From UBA1926 sp036732005 (GTDB lineage: Bacteria; Planctomycetota; Phycisphaerae; Phycisphaerales; UBA1924), in the NCBI GenBank assembly GCA_036732005.1, contig DAINDF010000007.1, positions 124,001 to 188,000 on the forward strand: a stretch of DNA of 64,000 nt, read 5' to 3'. Every line of letters begins with the position of its first letter. The stretch's first letter is position 1. A program made the translations under genes and the position numbers. The notes beneath the pieces were generated by a model, which was given only the letters and a program-made list of their open reading frames with translations, did not search any database and had not been told where the DNA came from. Shown here in pieces: positions 40,409 through 47,871 of the stretch.

Positions 40409-40525
40409 TCACCACTCCGGCCCGCCCGTGTACCGCCCGTAGGTATCCGCCATCGCCGGCACTAGTTCGCCCAGCGAGTGGTTGGCCGGTATGTCGTTTG
40501 GCAGGGCCGGCTTGGCGTTGGTCAT
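40409..40525 (-). pseudogene. duplicated C-terminal fragment of the acyl-CoA mutase gene (38-codon open frame)
   Basis: Starts with ATG 40525, overlapping the hepT stop as ATGA, and encodes a peptide whose last 20 residues, LVPAMADTYGRYTGGPEW with two before, mirror the end of the mutase at 41199 (MVQAMADIYGRYTGGPEW). Upstream residues (KPALPNDIPANHSLGE) also match position by position (MPALVDGALANCTLGE). At DNA level the last 50 bp are nearly identical and the rest has diverged. It looks like the displaced or imported 3' end of a mutase gene left by insertion of hepT-mntA. Whether the coupled small frame is translated is unknown. Confidence 0.75.
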
Positions 40526-40887
40526 TGGGCCTCCGAGGGGTCACCCAACTCGGCTCGCAGACTGTCGATTTCATCGGCCAACCGCGGCATGTCGGTCTCG
40601 ATGACGCTCCAGACGGTGGCGTGGTCGATGAGGGCGTAGCCGTGGACGAGGATGTTCCGGAAGTCGATGATGCGCCGGGCGTGGGTGATGCGGGGTTCGA
40701 ACGCCGGGTCGAGTTTGAGCAGGGCCCCGAGGGCCTCGCCGATGGTGATGAACTGCCGTTCGGCGATGGCGCGGAGTTTCCAGTCGGCGGTGTAGTCCTC
40801 GCGCGTTCTGCCCTTGGCCACCTCGCGTATGTGGTCGCACGCCTCGGCGATGTCGGCGAGCAGGGCCCGCGGGTCACGCGGCGGCAT
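40522..40887 (-). CDS. hepT: HepT-type HEPN toxin of a type VII toxin-antitoxin pair
   Basis: 121 residues of all-helical appearance. The key HepT motif R-x4-H-x-Y is intact: FRNILVHGYA with Arg77, His82 and Tyr84. In characterised systems HepT is an RNase that MntA silences by adding AMP to the Tyr. AIAERQFITIGEALGALL is the conserved dimer helix. Its ATG lies 14 bp inside the end of mntA, so the two are translationally coupled. It is followed by a fragment of the upstream mutase gene and an AbiU2-like gene. Confidence 0.88.
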   Translation of the reverse strand: MPPRDPRALLADIAEACDHIREVAKGRTREDYTADWKLRAIAERQFITIGEALGALLKLDPAFEPRITHARRIIDFRNILVHGYALIDHATVWSVIETDMPRLADEIDSLRAELGDPSEAQ

Positions 40888-41188
40888 AGAGACTGACCTT
40901 GGACTGTTCGATGCTGGCGGCGACGAACGGGTTGGTGAGGGCCGGGGCCTCGAGCAGGTCGACCGGGCGGCCGAGCAATGCGGCGAGGTCGTCGCGGAGG
41001 GCGAAGTAGGCCCCGGAGAGGCCGGTCCTCGGCGCGTCGGGCAGGAACTCGACGAGGAAGTCGAGGTCGCTCGTGGCGGGGTTGAAGCCGTGCGAGGTCG
41101 CGGAGCCGAAGACGGAGAGGGAGCGGACCCGGTGCCGCTCGCAGAGGGCTCGGATTGCGGGCAGGTTGGCTTGGAGCAGGCCGATCAT
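40874..41188 (-). CDS. mntA: MntA-type minimal nucleotidyltransferase antitoxin
   Basis: 104 residues. The catalytic signature is seen as VFGSATSHGFNPATSDLDFLVEF: Gly28-Ser29 and the metal-binding Asp41-x-Asp43, with 11 residues between where 10 is more usual. A downstream LLGRPVDLLEA supplies the third acidic region. In MntA-HepT systems this protein transfers AMP to the HepT toxin and neutralises it. It starts 10 bp after the stop codon of the mutase gene and overlaps hepT by 14 bp. Its G+C is not low, unlike the AbiU2-like gene. Confidence 0.88.
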   Translation of the reverse strand: MIGLLQANLPAIRALCERHRVRSLSVFGSATSHGFNPATSDLDFLVEFLPDAPRTGLSGAYFALRDDLAALLGRPVDLLEAPALTNPFVAASIEQSKVSLYAAA

Positions 41189-41198
41189 GCCCAAGAGT

Positions 41199-42956
41199 CT
41201 ACCACTCCGGCCCGCCCGTGTACCGTCCGTAGATATCCGCCATCGCCTGCACCATCTCGCCCAGGGTGCAGTTGGCCAGGGCGCCGTCAACAAGGGCCGG
41301 CATGACATTCTCGTTGGCGCGGCAGGACTCGCGGATGGTGTCGAGGGCCTTCGCGACGGCGGCCGGGTCGCGGGCTTTCTTGAACTTCGCGAGGCGGTCG
41401 ACCTGCTCGGTCTCGACCGAGTCGGGGATGACGAGGATGTCGATGGGGCGGTCCTCGTTCTCGTCGGCGTACTCGTTGACGCCGACGATGATGCGGTCGT
41501 GGGCCTCGCACTCCTCGGAGTAGCGGTAGCTCGCCTCGGCGATCTGGCGGCGGAAGTAGCCCTTGTGGATGCCCTCGATGACGCCGCCGCGGTAGAAGGA
41601 AAGGGCGGGGCCGTCGGAGGAGTTGGAGGGCGTGACAGGCGGGACGCCTGTCCCACCGGGGGTCCAGGGGCCGCCGGCCATGCTGTCGATGTCGGCGATG
41701 TAGGCGAGGGCCTCCTCTTCGACCTTGTCGGTGAGGGTCTCGATGAACCAGGAGCCGCCGAGGGGGTCGGTGGTGCGGGTGACGCCGGTCTCGTGGGCGA
41801 GGATCTGCTGGGTGCGCAGGGCGACGGTGACGGCCTGCTCGGTGGGCAGGCCCAGGGTCTCGTCCATGGAGTCGGTGTGGAGGCTCTGGCACCCGCCCAG
41901 GACGGCGGCCATGGCCTGGTAGGCAACGCGGACGATGTTGTTGAGGGGCTGCTGCTCGGTGAGGGAGCAGCCGGCGGTCTGGACATGGGTCTTCATGAAC
42001 CAGGATCGTTCGTTCTTGGCGCCGTAGCGGTCGCGCATCATGCGGGCCCAGATGCGTCGGGCGGCGCGGAGCTTGGCGATCTCCTCGAAGAACTCGTTGT
42101 GGCTGTTGAAGAAGAAGGAGAGACGCGGGGCGAACTGATCGATGTCGAGCCCGCGGTGGAGGCAGGCCTCGACATACTCCATGCCGTCGCGGAGGGTGAA
42201 GGCGAGTTCCTGGGTGGCGCTGCTGCCCGCCTCGCGGATGTGGTAGCCCGAGATCGAGACGCTGTTCCACCGGGGCACGAATTGCGACTGGAACTCGATG
42301 GTGTCCACGACGAGCTTGACGGAGGCCTCGGGGGGATAGATGAACTCGTTCTGGGCGTGGAACTCCTTGAGGATGTCGTTCTGCAGCGTGCCTCCCAGCG
42401 TCTCCCACCCGATGCCGCGCTGGCGGGCCATCGCGAGGTACATCGCCCAGATGACGGCGGCGGGCCCGTTGATGGTCTGGCTGACGGTGACCTTGTCGAT
42501 GGGGATGTCGGCGTAGAGGCGGTGCATGTCCTCGATGGTGTCGATGGCAACGCCGCACTTGCCGACCTCGCCCATGCTGAGCGGGTCGTCGGAGTCACGC
42601 CCCATGAGGGTGGGCAGGTCGAAGGCGGTGGAGAGGCCCGTGTTGGCCTTGGTCTTGCTGGTCTTGGCCGCTTCGAGGAGGTACTTGAAGCGTTTGTTGG
42701 TGTCGTCGGCCGAGCCGAAGCCGGCGAACTGCCGCATGGTCCAGAGGCGGGTGCGGTAGCCCTCGGGGAAGAGACCGCGGGTGTAGGGGAACTCGCCCGG
42801 GGCGGCGATGTCGCGGGCGATGTGGCGGAGGGACTCGGGGGGCGAGTCGGGCCCGTACAGCGGGTCGAGGACGATGCCGGAGATGGTGACGGCGTGGGGG
42901 TCGACCCGGCCGGTCGCGTCGATCCCGGGGCCGGAGTAGGAGTGGGCGGTGGTCAT
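41199..42956 (-). CDS. acyl-CoA mutase large (catalytic) subunit, B12-dependent, MCM/ICM/HCM family
   Basis: 585 residues, ATG 42956 with GAGGAG upstream. Rearranges an acyl-CoA carbon skeleton with adenosylcobalamin. Family features: RTRLWTMRQFAGFGSADDTN (substrate tunnel), STAFDLPTLMGRDSDDP, GEVGKCGVAID, TINGPAAVIWAMY, GYHIREAGSSATQELAFTL, SFFFNSHNEFFEEIAKLRAA, QPLNNIVRV and HTDSMDETLGLPTE. The C-terminal cobalamin-binding domain of methylmalonyl-CoA mutase is absent, so a separate small subunit is expected, as in isobutyryl- or 2-hydroxyisobutyryl-CoA mutases; none is adjacent. Residues of about 430-455 contain an insertion (TPGGTGVPPVTPS) encoded by a palindromic repeat. Exact substrate not determined. 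It diverges from the FAS1 gene. Confidence 0.92.
   Translation of the reverse strand: MTTAHSYSGPGIDATGRVDPHAVTISGIVLDPLYGPDSPPESLRHIARDIAAPGEFPYTRGLFPEGYRTRLWTMRQFAGFGSADDTNKRFKYLLEAAKTSKTKANTGLSTAFDLPTLMGRDSDDPLSMGEVGKCGVAIDTIEDMHRLYADIPIDKVTVSQTINGPAAVIWAMYLAMARQRGIGWETLGGTLQNDILKEFHAQNEFIYPPEASVKLVVDTIEFQSQFVPRWNSVSISGYHIREAGSSATQELAFTLRDGMEYVEACLHRGLDIDQFAPRLSFFFNSHNEFFEEIAKLRAARRIWARMMRDRYGAKNERSWFMKTHVQTAGCSLTEQQPLNNIVRVAYQAMAAVLGGCQSLHTDSMDETLGLPTEQAVTVALRTQQILAHETGVTRTTDPLGGSWFIETLTDKVEEEALAYIADIDSMAGGPWTPGGTGVPPVTPSNSSDGPALSFYRGGVIEGIHKGYFRRQIAEASYRYSEECEAHDRIIVGVNEYADENEDRPIDILVIPDSVETEQVDRLAKFKKARDPAAVAKALDTIRESCRANENVMPALVDGALANCTLGEMVQAMADIYGRYTGGPEW
41634..41657. repeat. short palindromic repeat, family D, inside the mutase gene
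   Basis: GACAGGCG (41634-41641), loop GGA, CGCCTGTC (41645-41652), then CCACC. On one strand it encodes GGTGVPPV and on the other RRDACPT, peptide strings I recall recurring in planctomycete hypothetical proteins. It keeps the mutase frame open and falls where family members have no such residues. Confidence 0.7.
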
Positions 42957-43164
42957 CGGCGGGCTCCTCACGGGGTGATTTCCCATGATAGGGGGCCCTG
43001 TGGCGCACACCTACGGCATTCGGGGGCCACGCACGCGGCCGGGTGAATCCGACGGGCGGGGGGCTCGAAGCGAACGCCGTGCCGGATGACGCGGGGTGTC
43101 CCGCATCCGGCCGACCGGCGGACGGGCCCGTCGCCGGTCTTCGAAACTCACGGAGGCATTGATC

Positions 43165-44124
43165 ATGAATCTGACTCAGGCGATCGCTCTCGGTACGGGC
43201 CTGGCTCTCTCGATGACGGCTTCGGCGCAGTGCGGGGCGAGCAAATCCGCCTCGGCCTGCGGCGGCGGCGAGGCGGCGGTGACGCTGGCGGCCTATGCCC
43301 CCGCGTCGGGGGACATCGTGCAGACCGCGATCGGCGCGGGCTCGTTCAAGACGCTGGTCGCGGCGGTGCAGGCCGCGGGCCTGGTCGAGACCCTCAAGGG
43401 CGAGGGCCCGTTCACGGTCTTCGCGCCGACCGACGAGGCGTTCGCGAAGCTGCCGGAGGGCACGGTCGAGAGCCTGCTCAAGCCGGAGAACATCGAGACG
43501 CTCCGCGCGATCCTCAAGTACCATGTCGTCCCGGGCAAGGTCGGGGCGGAGAAGGTGGTGGGCCTGACCGACGCGACCACCGTGAACGGGCAGCGGGTCG
43601 ATATCGCGGTCAAGGACGGCAAGGTGAAGGTCGATGACGCAAATGTCGTCAAGACCGACATCTGGACGACCAACGGCGTGATCCATGTGATCGACCGGGT
43701 GATCCTGCCCGAGACCAAGAGCATCGTCGAGGTGGCCGACGCGGCGGGCTCGTTCTCCACGCTGCTGACCGCCGCCAAGGCCGCGGGCCTCGCGGGCGTG
43801 CTCTCGGAGGGCGGCCCGTTCACGGTGTTCGCGCCGACGGACGAGGCGTTCCAGGCGCTGGGGATGAACACGATCACCGACCTGCTCAAGCCCGAGAACA
43901 AGGGCAAGCTGGCGGACATCCTCAGGTTCCATGTCGTCTCGGGCCGGGTCTACGCCGACCAGGCGATCAAGGCGGGCGCCGCCGAGACGCTGCAGGGCGG
44001 GTCGGTCAAGATCGCCCAGCAGGGCGACGCGGTGACGGTGAACGGGGCGGGCGTGGCCCAGGCCGACATCGAGGCCGCCAACGGCGTGATCCATGTGATC
44101 GACAAGGTACTGCTCCCCCACTGA
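43165..44124 (+). CDS. secreted protein with two fasciclin (FAS1) domains
   Basis: 319 residues, ATG 43165 with GGAGG upstream. Signal peptide ALGTGLALSMTASAQ. Two FAS1 domains follow: one from about residue 48 (DIVQTAIGAGSFKTLVAAVQ, GPFTVFAPTDEAFAKLPEGT, ATTVNGQRVDIAVKDGKVKV, NGVIHVIDRVILP) and the second from about residue 190 (GSFSTLLTAAKAAGLAGVLS, GPFTVFAPTDEAFQALG, NGVIHVIDKVLLP). Extracellular adhesion or stress-related role. It lies upstream of an ECF sigma and RskA-type anti-sigma pair, an association also known from the mycobacterial SigK-RskA regulon, which controls FAS1 proteins MPT70/83. The upstream mutase gene is divergent. Confidence 0.93.
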   Translation: MNLTQAIALGTGLALSMTASAQCGASKSASACGGGEAAVTLAAYAPASGDIVQTAIGAGSFKTLVAAVQAAGLVETLKGEGPFTVFAPTDEAFAKLPEGTVESLLKPENIETLRAILKYHVVPGKVGAEKVVGLTDATTVNGQRVDIAVKDGKVKVDDANVVKTDIWTTNGVIHVIDRVILPETKSIVEVADAAGSFSTLLTAAKAAGLAGVLSEGGPFTVFAPTDEAFQALGMNTITDLLKPENKGKLADILRFHVVSGRVYADQAIKAGAAETLQGGSVKIAQQGDAVTVNGAGVAQADIEAANGVIHVIDKVLLPH

Positions 44125-44171
44125 TCCCGGAATCCGGGGACACCGTTCATGACCGTCGCCCTCTCGTCAGT

Positions 44172-44200
44172 TTGTGCGATTCGCGGGATCGGGCTACGAT
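44172..44200 (+). promoter_or_regulatory. candidate promoter for the sigma/anti-sigma operon
   Basis: TTGTGC (44172-44177) and TACGAT (44195-44200) separated by 17 bp, fair matches to -35 and -10 boxes. If used, transcription would start after the ATG at 44149, supporting the downstream TTG start chosen for the sigma factor. Confidence 0.35.
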
Positions 44201-44232
44201 CGGCGACCAGTCTGAAAGGATCGGTTGCCGGT

Positions 44233-44829
44233 TTGACTTCGGAGAGCGTCCTCCATCGTGTCGCGCGGGGTGAGCCGGGGGCGGTCGATGCGTGCATCGA
44301 TCGTTTCGGGGGTCTCGTCTGGTCGCTGGCGCGGAAGCTCTGCCCCGACCGGGCCGAGGCCGAGGATGTCGTGCAGGAGATCTTCATCTCGGTCTGGAAG
44401 AGCGCGGACCGCTACGACGCGTCGATGGGGTCGGAGGCGACCTTCATCGCCACGATCGCCCGTCGGCGGCTGATCGACCGGGCGAGGAAGAAGAAGCGTT
44501 CGCTGGGGGCCGCCGCGCTCGACGAGTCGTTCGCCGTCGCCGAACCCCGCGGGTCTGCGGGGAGCGCCTCGGGTGCGGTCGGCGACGACGCGGCCCGGGC
44601 CGAGCGGGCCCTGCGTCAGCTTTCCGAGGATCAGCAGCGGGTGCTGCGGATGTCGATCATGCACGGGCTGAGCCACGAGCAGATCGCCCGGGCGACCGAT
44701 ATGCCGCTGGGAACGGTCAAGACGCACATCCGCCGCGGGCTGATCCGGGTCCGCAAGGTGCTCGAAGAACAAGGGGTTTCGGCTGCCTCCGGTCGGGTCG
44801 GAGACTCGAAGAACGAGGTGACGGCATGA
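44233..44829 (+). CDS. ECF RNA polymerase sigma factor, SigK-like
   Basis: 198 residues from a TTG at 44233; AAAGGA lies about 13 bp upstream. An ATG at 44149 in the same frame would add 28 residues without a ribosome binding site. Region 2: CIDRFGGLVWSLARKLCPDR, AEAEDVVQEIFISVWKSADR, ATFIATIARRRLIDRARKKK. Region 4: LRQLSEDQQRVLRMSIMHGL, SHEQIARATDMPLGTVKTHI followed by RRGLIRVRKVL. This is a conventional ECF of the SigK type. Its stop overlaps the anti-sigma ATG (ATGA), so the pair is coupled. The FAS1 gene upstream and the B12-binding protein downstream are plausible members of the regulon. Confidence 0.9.
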   Translation: MTSESVLHRVARGEPGAVDACIDRFGGLVWSLARKLCPDRAEAEDVVQEIFISVWKSADRYDASMGSEATFIATIARRRLIDRARKKKRSLGAAALDESFAVAEPRGSAGSASGAVGDDAARAERALRQLSEDQQRVLRMSIMHGLSHEQIARATDMPLGTVKTHIRRGLIRVRKVLEEQGVSAASGRVGDSKNEVTA

Positions 44830-45689
44830 CCCCCACGCCCCGCTCTCAGTTTGTTCCCGAGCACGACGAGCAGTTCGCCTCGCTCTTGGTCGATCGTGCC
44901 CTGTGGGGGCTCGACGAGTCCGAGGAACGATCGCTCCGCGAGGGCCTCGGCGACGAGGCGTGCGACCGCGAGGCGGCTTCGTTCGACCGGGCGGTGGCGG
45001 CCCTGGCCGTGGCGTTGAGCGTGGCGGACGAGCCCGTTCCCGCGTCGCTGAAGCGGTCGCTCTCGGCCGCGGGCGAGGGGTTCGCCGCCGGACGCGCGGA
45101 GGCGGGCGACCTCGCCGGGGGCGTGGCGGGCAGGATCGGGCCCGCGGGCCCGGTCGCGTGGCTGGGCTGGCTCGTCGCCGCCGCCGCGCTGGCGCTGGCC
45201 GCGATCCTCGCAACCCCGTCTCGGGAGCTGTCGGTTGAAGAGCGGCTCGCCCGCCTCGAGTCGTCCTCGCCCTCTCTGGTGCGGGCGGCCTGGCTGGGGC
45301 TGGGCGCGATCGGCGCGCCGGCTCACACGCTGGACCGGGGCGTCTCGGGCGAGGTGATCTGGTCAGAATCGGCCGACGAGGGCTTCATGCGGATCGCGGG
45401 GATCGAGCCGAACGACCCGCGGGAGTTCCAGTATCAACTCTGGATCTTCGACGCCTCCCGCCCGACGGGGGACCTGCCCGAGTTCCGGTCCGAGGGGCTC
45501 CCGGAGATCCTCACGCAGCGCCCGATCGACGGGGGCGTCTTCGATGTGACGGCGGGCGGGGAGGTCATCGTCCCGATCGACGCCAAGCTGCCCGTGGGCG
45601 AGGGCGTCCTGTTCGCGGTGACCAGGGAGCGTCCGGGTGGGGTGGTGCAGAGCGAGCGGGACATTGTCTTCCTCGCGCTCAAAGGATGA
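44826..45689 (+). CDS. RskA-type anti-sigma factor
   Basis: 287 residues. N-terminal anti-sigma domain (FASLLVDRALWGLDESEERS, helical, without a zinc motif), one membrane segment near residues 100-125 (AWLGWLVAAAALALAAILAT), and a periplasmic domain of the RskA C-terminal fold (EFQYQLWIFDASRPTGDLPE, FDVTAGGEVIVPIDAKLPVG, GVLFAVTRERPGGV). It should hold the SigK-like factor inactive at the membrane and release it by regulated proteolysis. Starts with ATGA overlap on the sigma gene stop. Confidence 0.9.
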   Translation: MTPTPRSQFVPEHDEQFASLLVDRALWGLDESEERSLREGLGDEACDREAASFDRAVAALAVALSVADEPVPASLKRSLSAAGEGFAAGRAEAGDLAGGVAGRIGPAGPVAWLGWLVAAAALALAAILATPSRELSVEERLARLESSSPSLVRAAWLGLGAIGAPAHTLDRGVSGEVIWSESADEGFMRIAGIEPNDPREFQYQLWIFDASRPTGDLPEFRSEGLPEILTQRPIDGGVFDVTAGGEVIVPIDAKLPVGEGVLFAVTRERPGGVVQSERDIVFLALKG

Positions 45690-45722
45690 AGCCCGGCCGG
45701 TCACCCGGGTACACTCGACGCG

Positions 45723-46772
45723 ATGCAGGAGACCGGTCCTTCCCAGCGTGATGGCGTCGCGGCCCAGCTGCGTGCGGGGACGAGGGCCTACGCCGCCGCC
45801 GCCGCCGAGCGTCTGATCGAGCACGAGGAGGACGGAGCCGCGGGCTACGACACCTTCCGCACCTGGCAGGGCTTCCTGACGCAGCGGGTGATCGAGCTTG
45901 CGGTCGCGGTCGAAGTCGACGAGCCCGCCCTGTTCGCCGGCGAGGTGCACTGGTCCTACGCCGCGTTCGACGCGCACCGGATGGACCGTTCTATGCTCGC
46001 CGACGCGATCGAACACCTGGCCGAGGCGCTGCGCCACGAGATGTCGTCCCCCTCGTTCGAACTCGTGCGCCCCGCGCTCGAGCGTGCCGGCGAGGTCCGC
46101 CCCGAGGACCGGGTTGAGCGGGACGAGCTCTGCGCCGGCGACCCGGAGCACGCCCTCGCCCTGAGGTTCCTCGAGGCGGCGCTGACCGCCGAGCCCCGCC
46201 GGGCGATCGCCCTCGTGCTCGAAGCCCTCCAAGCGGGCGCCGCCGTGGCGACGCTCTTCGAACGCGTGCTGATGCCCGCGCAGGCCGAGATGGGCCGACT
46301 CTGGCACGCGGGTCAGATCGGCGTCGCCGAGGAGCACGCCGCGACCGAGACCGTGCGCACCGCGATGGGCGTGCTCTGGCACGCGGCCCCGCCCTCCACC
46401 TCGACCGGACGCACCGTGGTGGTCGGGGCGGTGTCCGACGACCGCCACGACATCGGCGTGCGTGCCACGGCCCACCTGCTCGAGCTCGCCGGGCACCGAT
46501 CGGTGAATCTCGGCGGGGATGTGCCGGTCGAAGAGTTCCCCCAGGCCGCCCGCGATCACGGTGCGTGCGCCGCGGTGGTGTCGGCGACGATGGGGGTGCA
46601 CCTGCCGCGGGCCCGGGAGACGGTCCGCGCGATCCGGGCCCACGCCGAGGGCGTTCGCGTCCTCGTCGGCGGTCCGGCGTTCACGCTGGCGCCCGATCTC
46701 TGGAAGAAAGTCGGCGCCGACGCGCACGCCGCCTCGCCCAGCGACGCGGCACGGCTGCTGTCCCAGGGATGA
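45723..46772 (+). CDS. stand-alone cobalamin-binding protein (CarH/LitR-like sensor domains without HTH)
   Basis: 349 residues. The first 120 residues are an unusual helical region. Residues of about 145-220 are the B12-cap four-helix bundle with EMGRLWHAGQIGVAEEHAAT (Trp194-His195 and Glu204-His205), the same WH...EH set that places the upper face of adenosylcobalamin in CarH. The Rossmann-type cobalamin-binding domain follows with SDDRHDIGVRAT (Asp240-x-His242-x-x-Gly245, the lower axial His motif), ACAAVVSATMGVHLP and VRVLVGGPAF. There is no MerR-type DNA-binding domain, so it would act through protein contacts. It lies 34 bp after the anti-sigma gene. A light or B12 input to that sigma system is an inference. 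Confidence 0.82.
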   Translation: MQETGPSQRDGVAAQLRAGTRAYAAAAAERLIEHEEDGAAGYDTFRTWQGFLTQRVIELAVAVEVDEPALFAGEVHWSYAAFDAHRMDRSMLADAIEHLAEALRHEMSSPSFELVRPALERAGEVRPEDRVERDELCAGDPEHALALRFLEAALTAEPRRAIALVLEALQAGAAVATLFERVLMPAQAEMGRLWHAGQIGVAEEHAATETVRTAMGVLWHAAPPSTSTGRTVVVGAVSDDRHDIGVRATAHLLELAGHRSVNLGGDVPVEEFPQAARDHGACAAVVSATMGVHLPRARETVRAIRAHAEGVRVLVGGPAFTLAPDLWKKVGADAHAASPSDAARLLSQG

Positions 46773-46847
46773 ACGGACGACGCCTGCACTCGCCTCGAGC
46801 GAGGCGCGTGACTCTCACCCAACCCAGGTGACTGCCCGCCGGGGCTG

Positions 46848-47708
46848 CTACTTCGAATGCTCGAACACGCCCCGCCCCGTCTTGTCACCCAGGCGCCCGG
46901 CGGTGACCAATTGCCGCAGCAGCGGGCAGGGGCGGTAGCGGTCGTTGTTCAGGCCCTCGGCCAGCACATCCATGATGTGGGCGCAGGTGTCCAGCCCGAT
47001 GAAGTCGGCCAGGCGCAGCGGGCCCATCGGGAAATTGCACCCGAGTTTCATGATGCCGTCGATCGCCTCGGGCTCGGCCACGCCCTCCATCCAGGCGTAG
47101 AAAGCCTCGTTGATCATCGGCATCAGCACGCGGTTGCTGACGAACCCCGCCCGGTCGTTGGCGGGCAGGGCGGTCTTGCCCATCGCCTCGGCGAGCGCGA
47201 TCACCCGGGCGGTGACCGATCGATCCGTCGCGAGCCCGTTGATCACCTCGACGAGCCCCATCACGGGCACGGGATAAAAGAAGTGCATCCCGATCACGCG
47301 CTCGGGGGTCTTGGTCGCCGCCGCGATCTCGGTGATGCTGATCGAACTCGTGTTGGTCGCGAGAATCTGCCCACCGGGGAAGCGCGCGTCCAGGTCCGCG
47401 AAGATCGCCCGCTTCACTGACGCGTTCTCCACCGCGGCCTCGATGAGGATGTCGGACCCGCCCAGCGCGTCGAGCCCCTCGGCGTAGGTGATCCGTGCCT
47501 TGGCCGCGTCGGCGTCGGCCTGGGTCATCTTGCCCTTCTCCACCGCGCGGGCCAGCAGTTTCGCGTGCGTCGCCCTGCATTTCTCGAGGGCGGCCGCGGC
47601 CGTGTCGAAGACCACGGTCCTGAACCCCGCGACGGCGGCGACCTGGGCGATGCCCCCCCCCATCTGCCCCGAGCCGATCACGCCGATGTACTTGATGTTG
47701 TGGGTCAT
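46848..47708 (-). CDS. 3-hydroxyacyl-CoA (3-hydroxybutyryl-CoA) dehydrogenase
   Basis: 286 residues from the ATG at 47708 (GGAG upstream; a longer frame to 47912 lacks support). Oxidises 3-hydroxyacyl-CoA with NAD+ in beta-oxidation or butanoate metabolism. The NAD fold starts IGVIGSGQMGGGIAQVAAVA. The catalytic His is in RVIGMHFFYPVPVMGLVEVI, with TNTSSISITEIA before it and GFVSNRVLMPMINEA after it. Next comes the dimerisation domain with MKLGCNFPMGPLRLADFIGL, and RLGDKTGRGVFEH at the end. This is the single-domain Hbd/PaaH type. Confidence 0.95.
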   Translation of the reverse strand: MTHNIKYIGVIGSGQMGGGIAQVAAVAGFRTVVFDTAAAALEKCRATHAKLLARAVEKGKMTQADADAAKARITYAEGLDALGGSDILIEAAVENASVKRAIFADLDARFPGGQILATNTSSISITEIAAATKTPERVIGMHFFYPVPVMGLVEVINGLATDRSVTARVIALAEAMGKTALPANDRAGFVSNRVLMPMINEAFYAWMEGVAEPEAIDGIMKLGCNFPMGPLRLADFIGLDTCAHIMDVLAEGLNNDRYRPCPLLRQLVTAGRLGDKTGRGVFEHSK

Positions 47709-47813
47709 CCCGGGCTCCTTCTTCGCTGTGTTGCGACAGTGTAGAGCGCCAAGGCAAGCGGGCGATCGGGCTCGCGCGGGGTCGGCCTCGGAGGCGGCGG
47801 CGTGATCGCCCGC

Positions 47814-47848
47814 AAAAACGGCGTGCGGCCGATCTCTCGGCCGCACGC
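47814..47848 (-). terminator. intrinsic terminator of the PEP-CTERM gene
   Basis: Perfect 12-bp stem (47837-47848 with 47821-47832, loop of 4) followed on the minus strand by CG and five T residues (complement of A 47814-47818). It lies 24 bp after the stop codon of the gene at 47872. Confidence 0.9.
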
Positions 47849-47871
47849 GAAGGAAGGCTGGAATCCCGATT

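Noticed and set aside
41073..43046. Gly/Asp/Val-rich 657-codon frame on the plus strand
   Set aside because: Exact antisense of the mutase gene; low complexity caused by its codon pattern.
44100..44140. Terminator after the FAS1 gene
   Set aside because: A short CCGGA/TCCGG hairpin is present but the loop is too small and no T run follows.
45723..46772. Missing small subunit of the mutase
   Set aside because: The B12-binding protein has the CarH-like cap bundle and is much longer than mutase small subunits, so it is not a good candidate.
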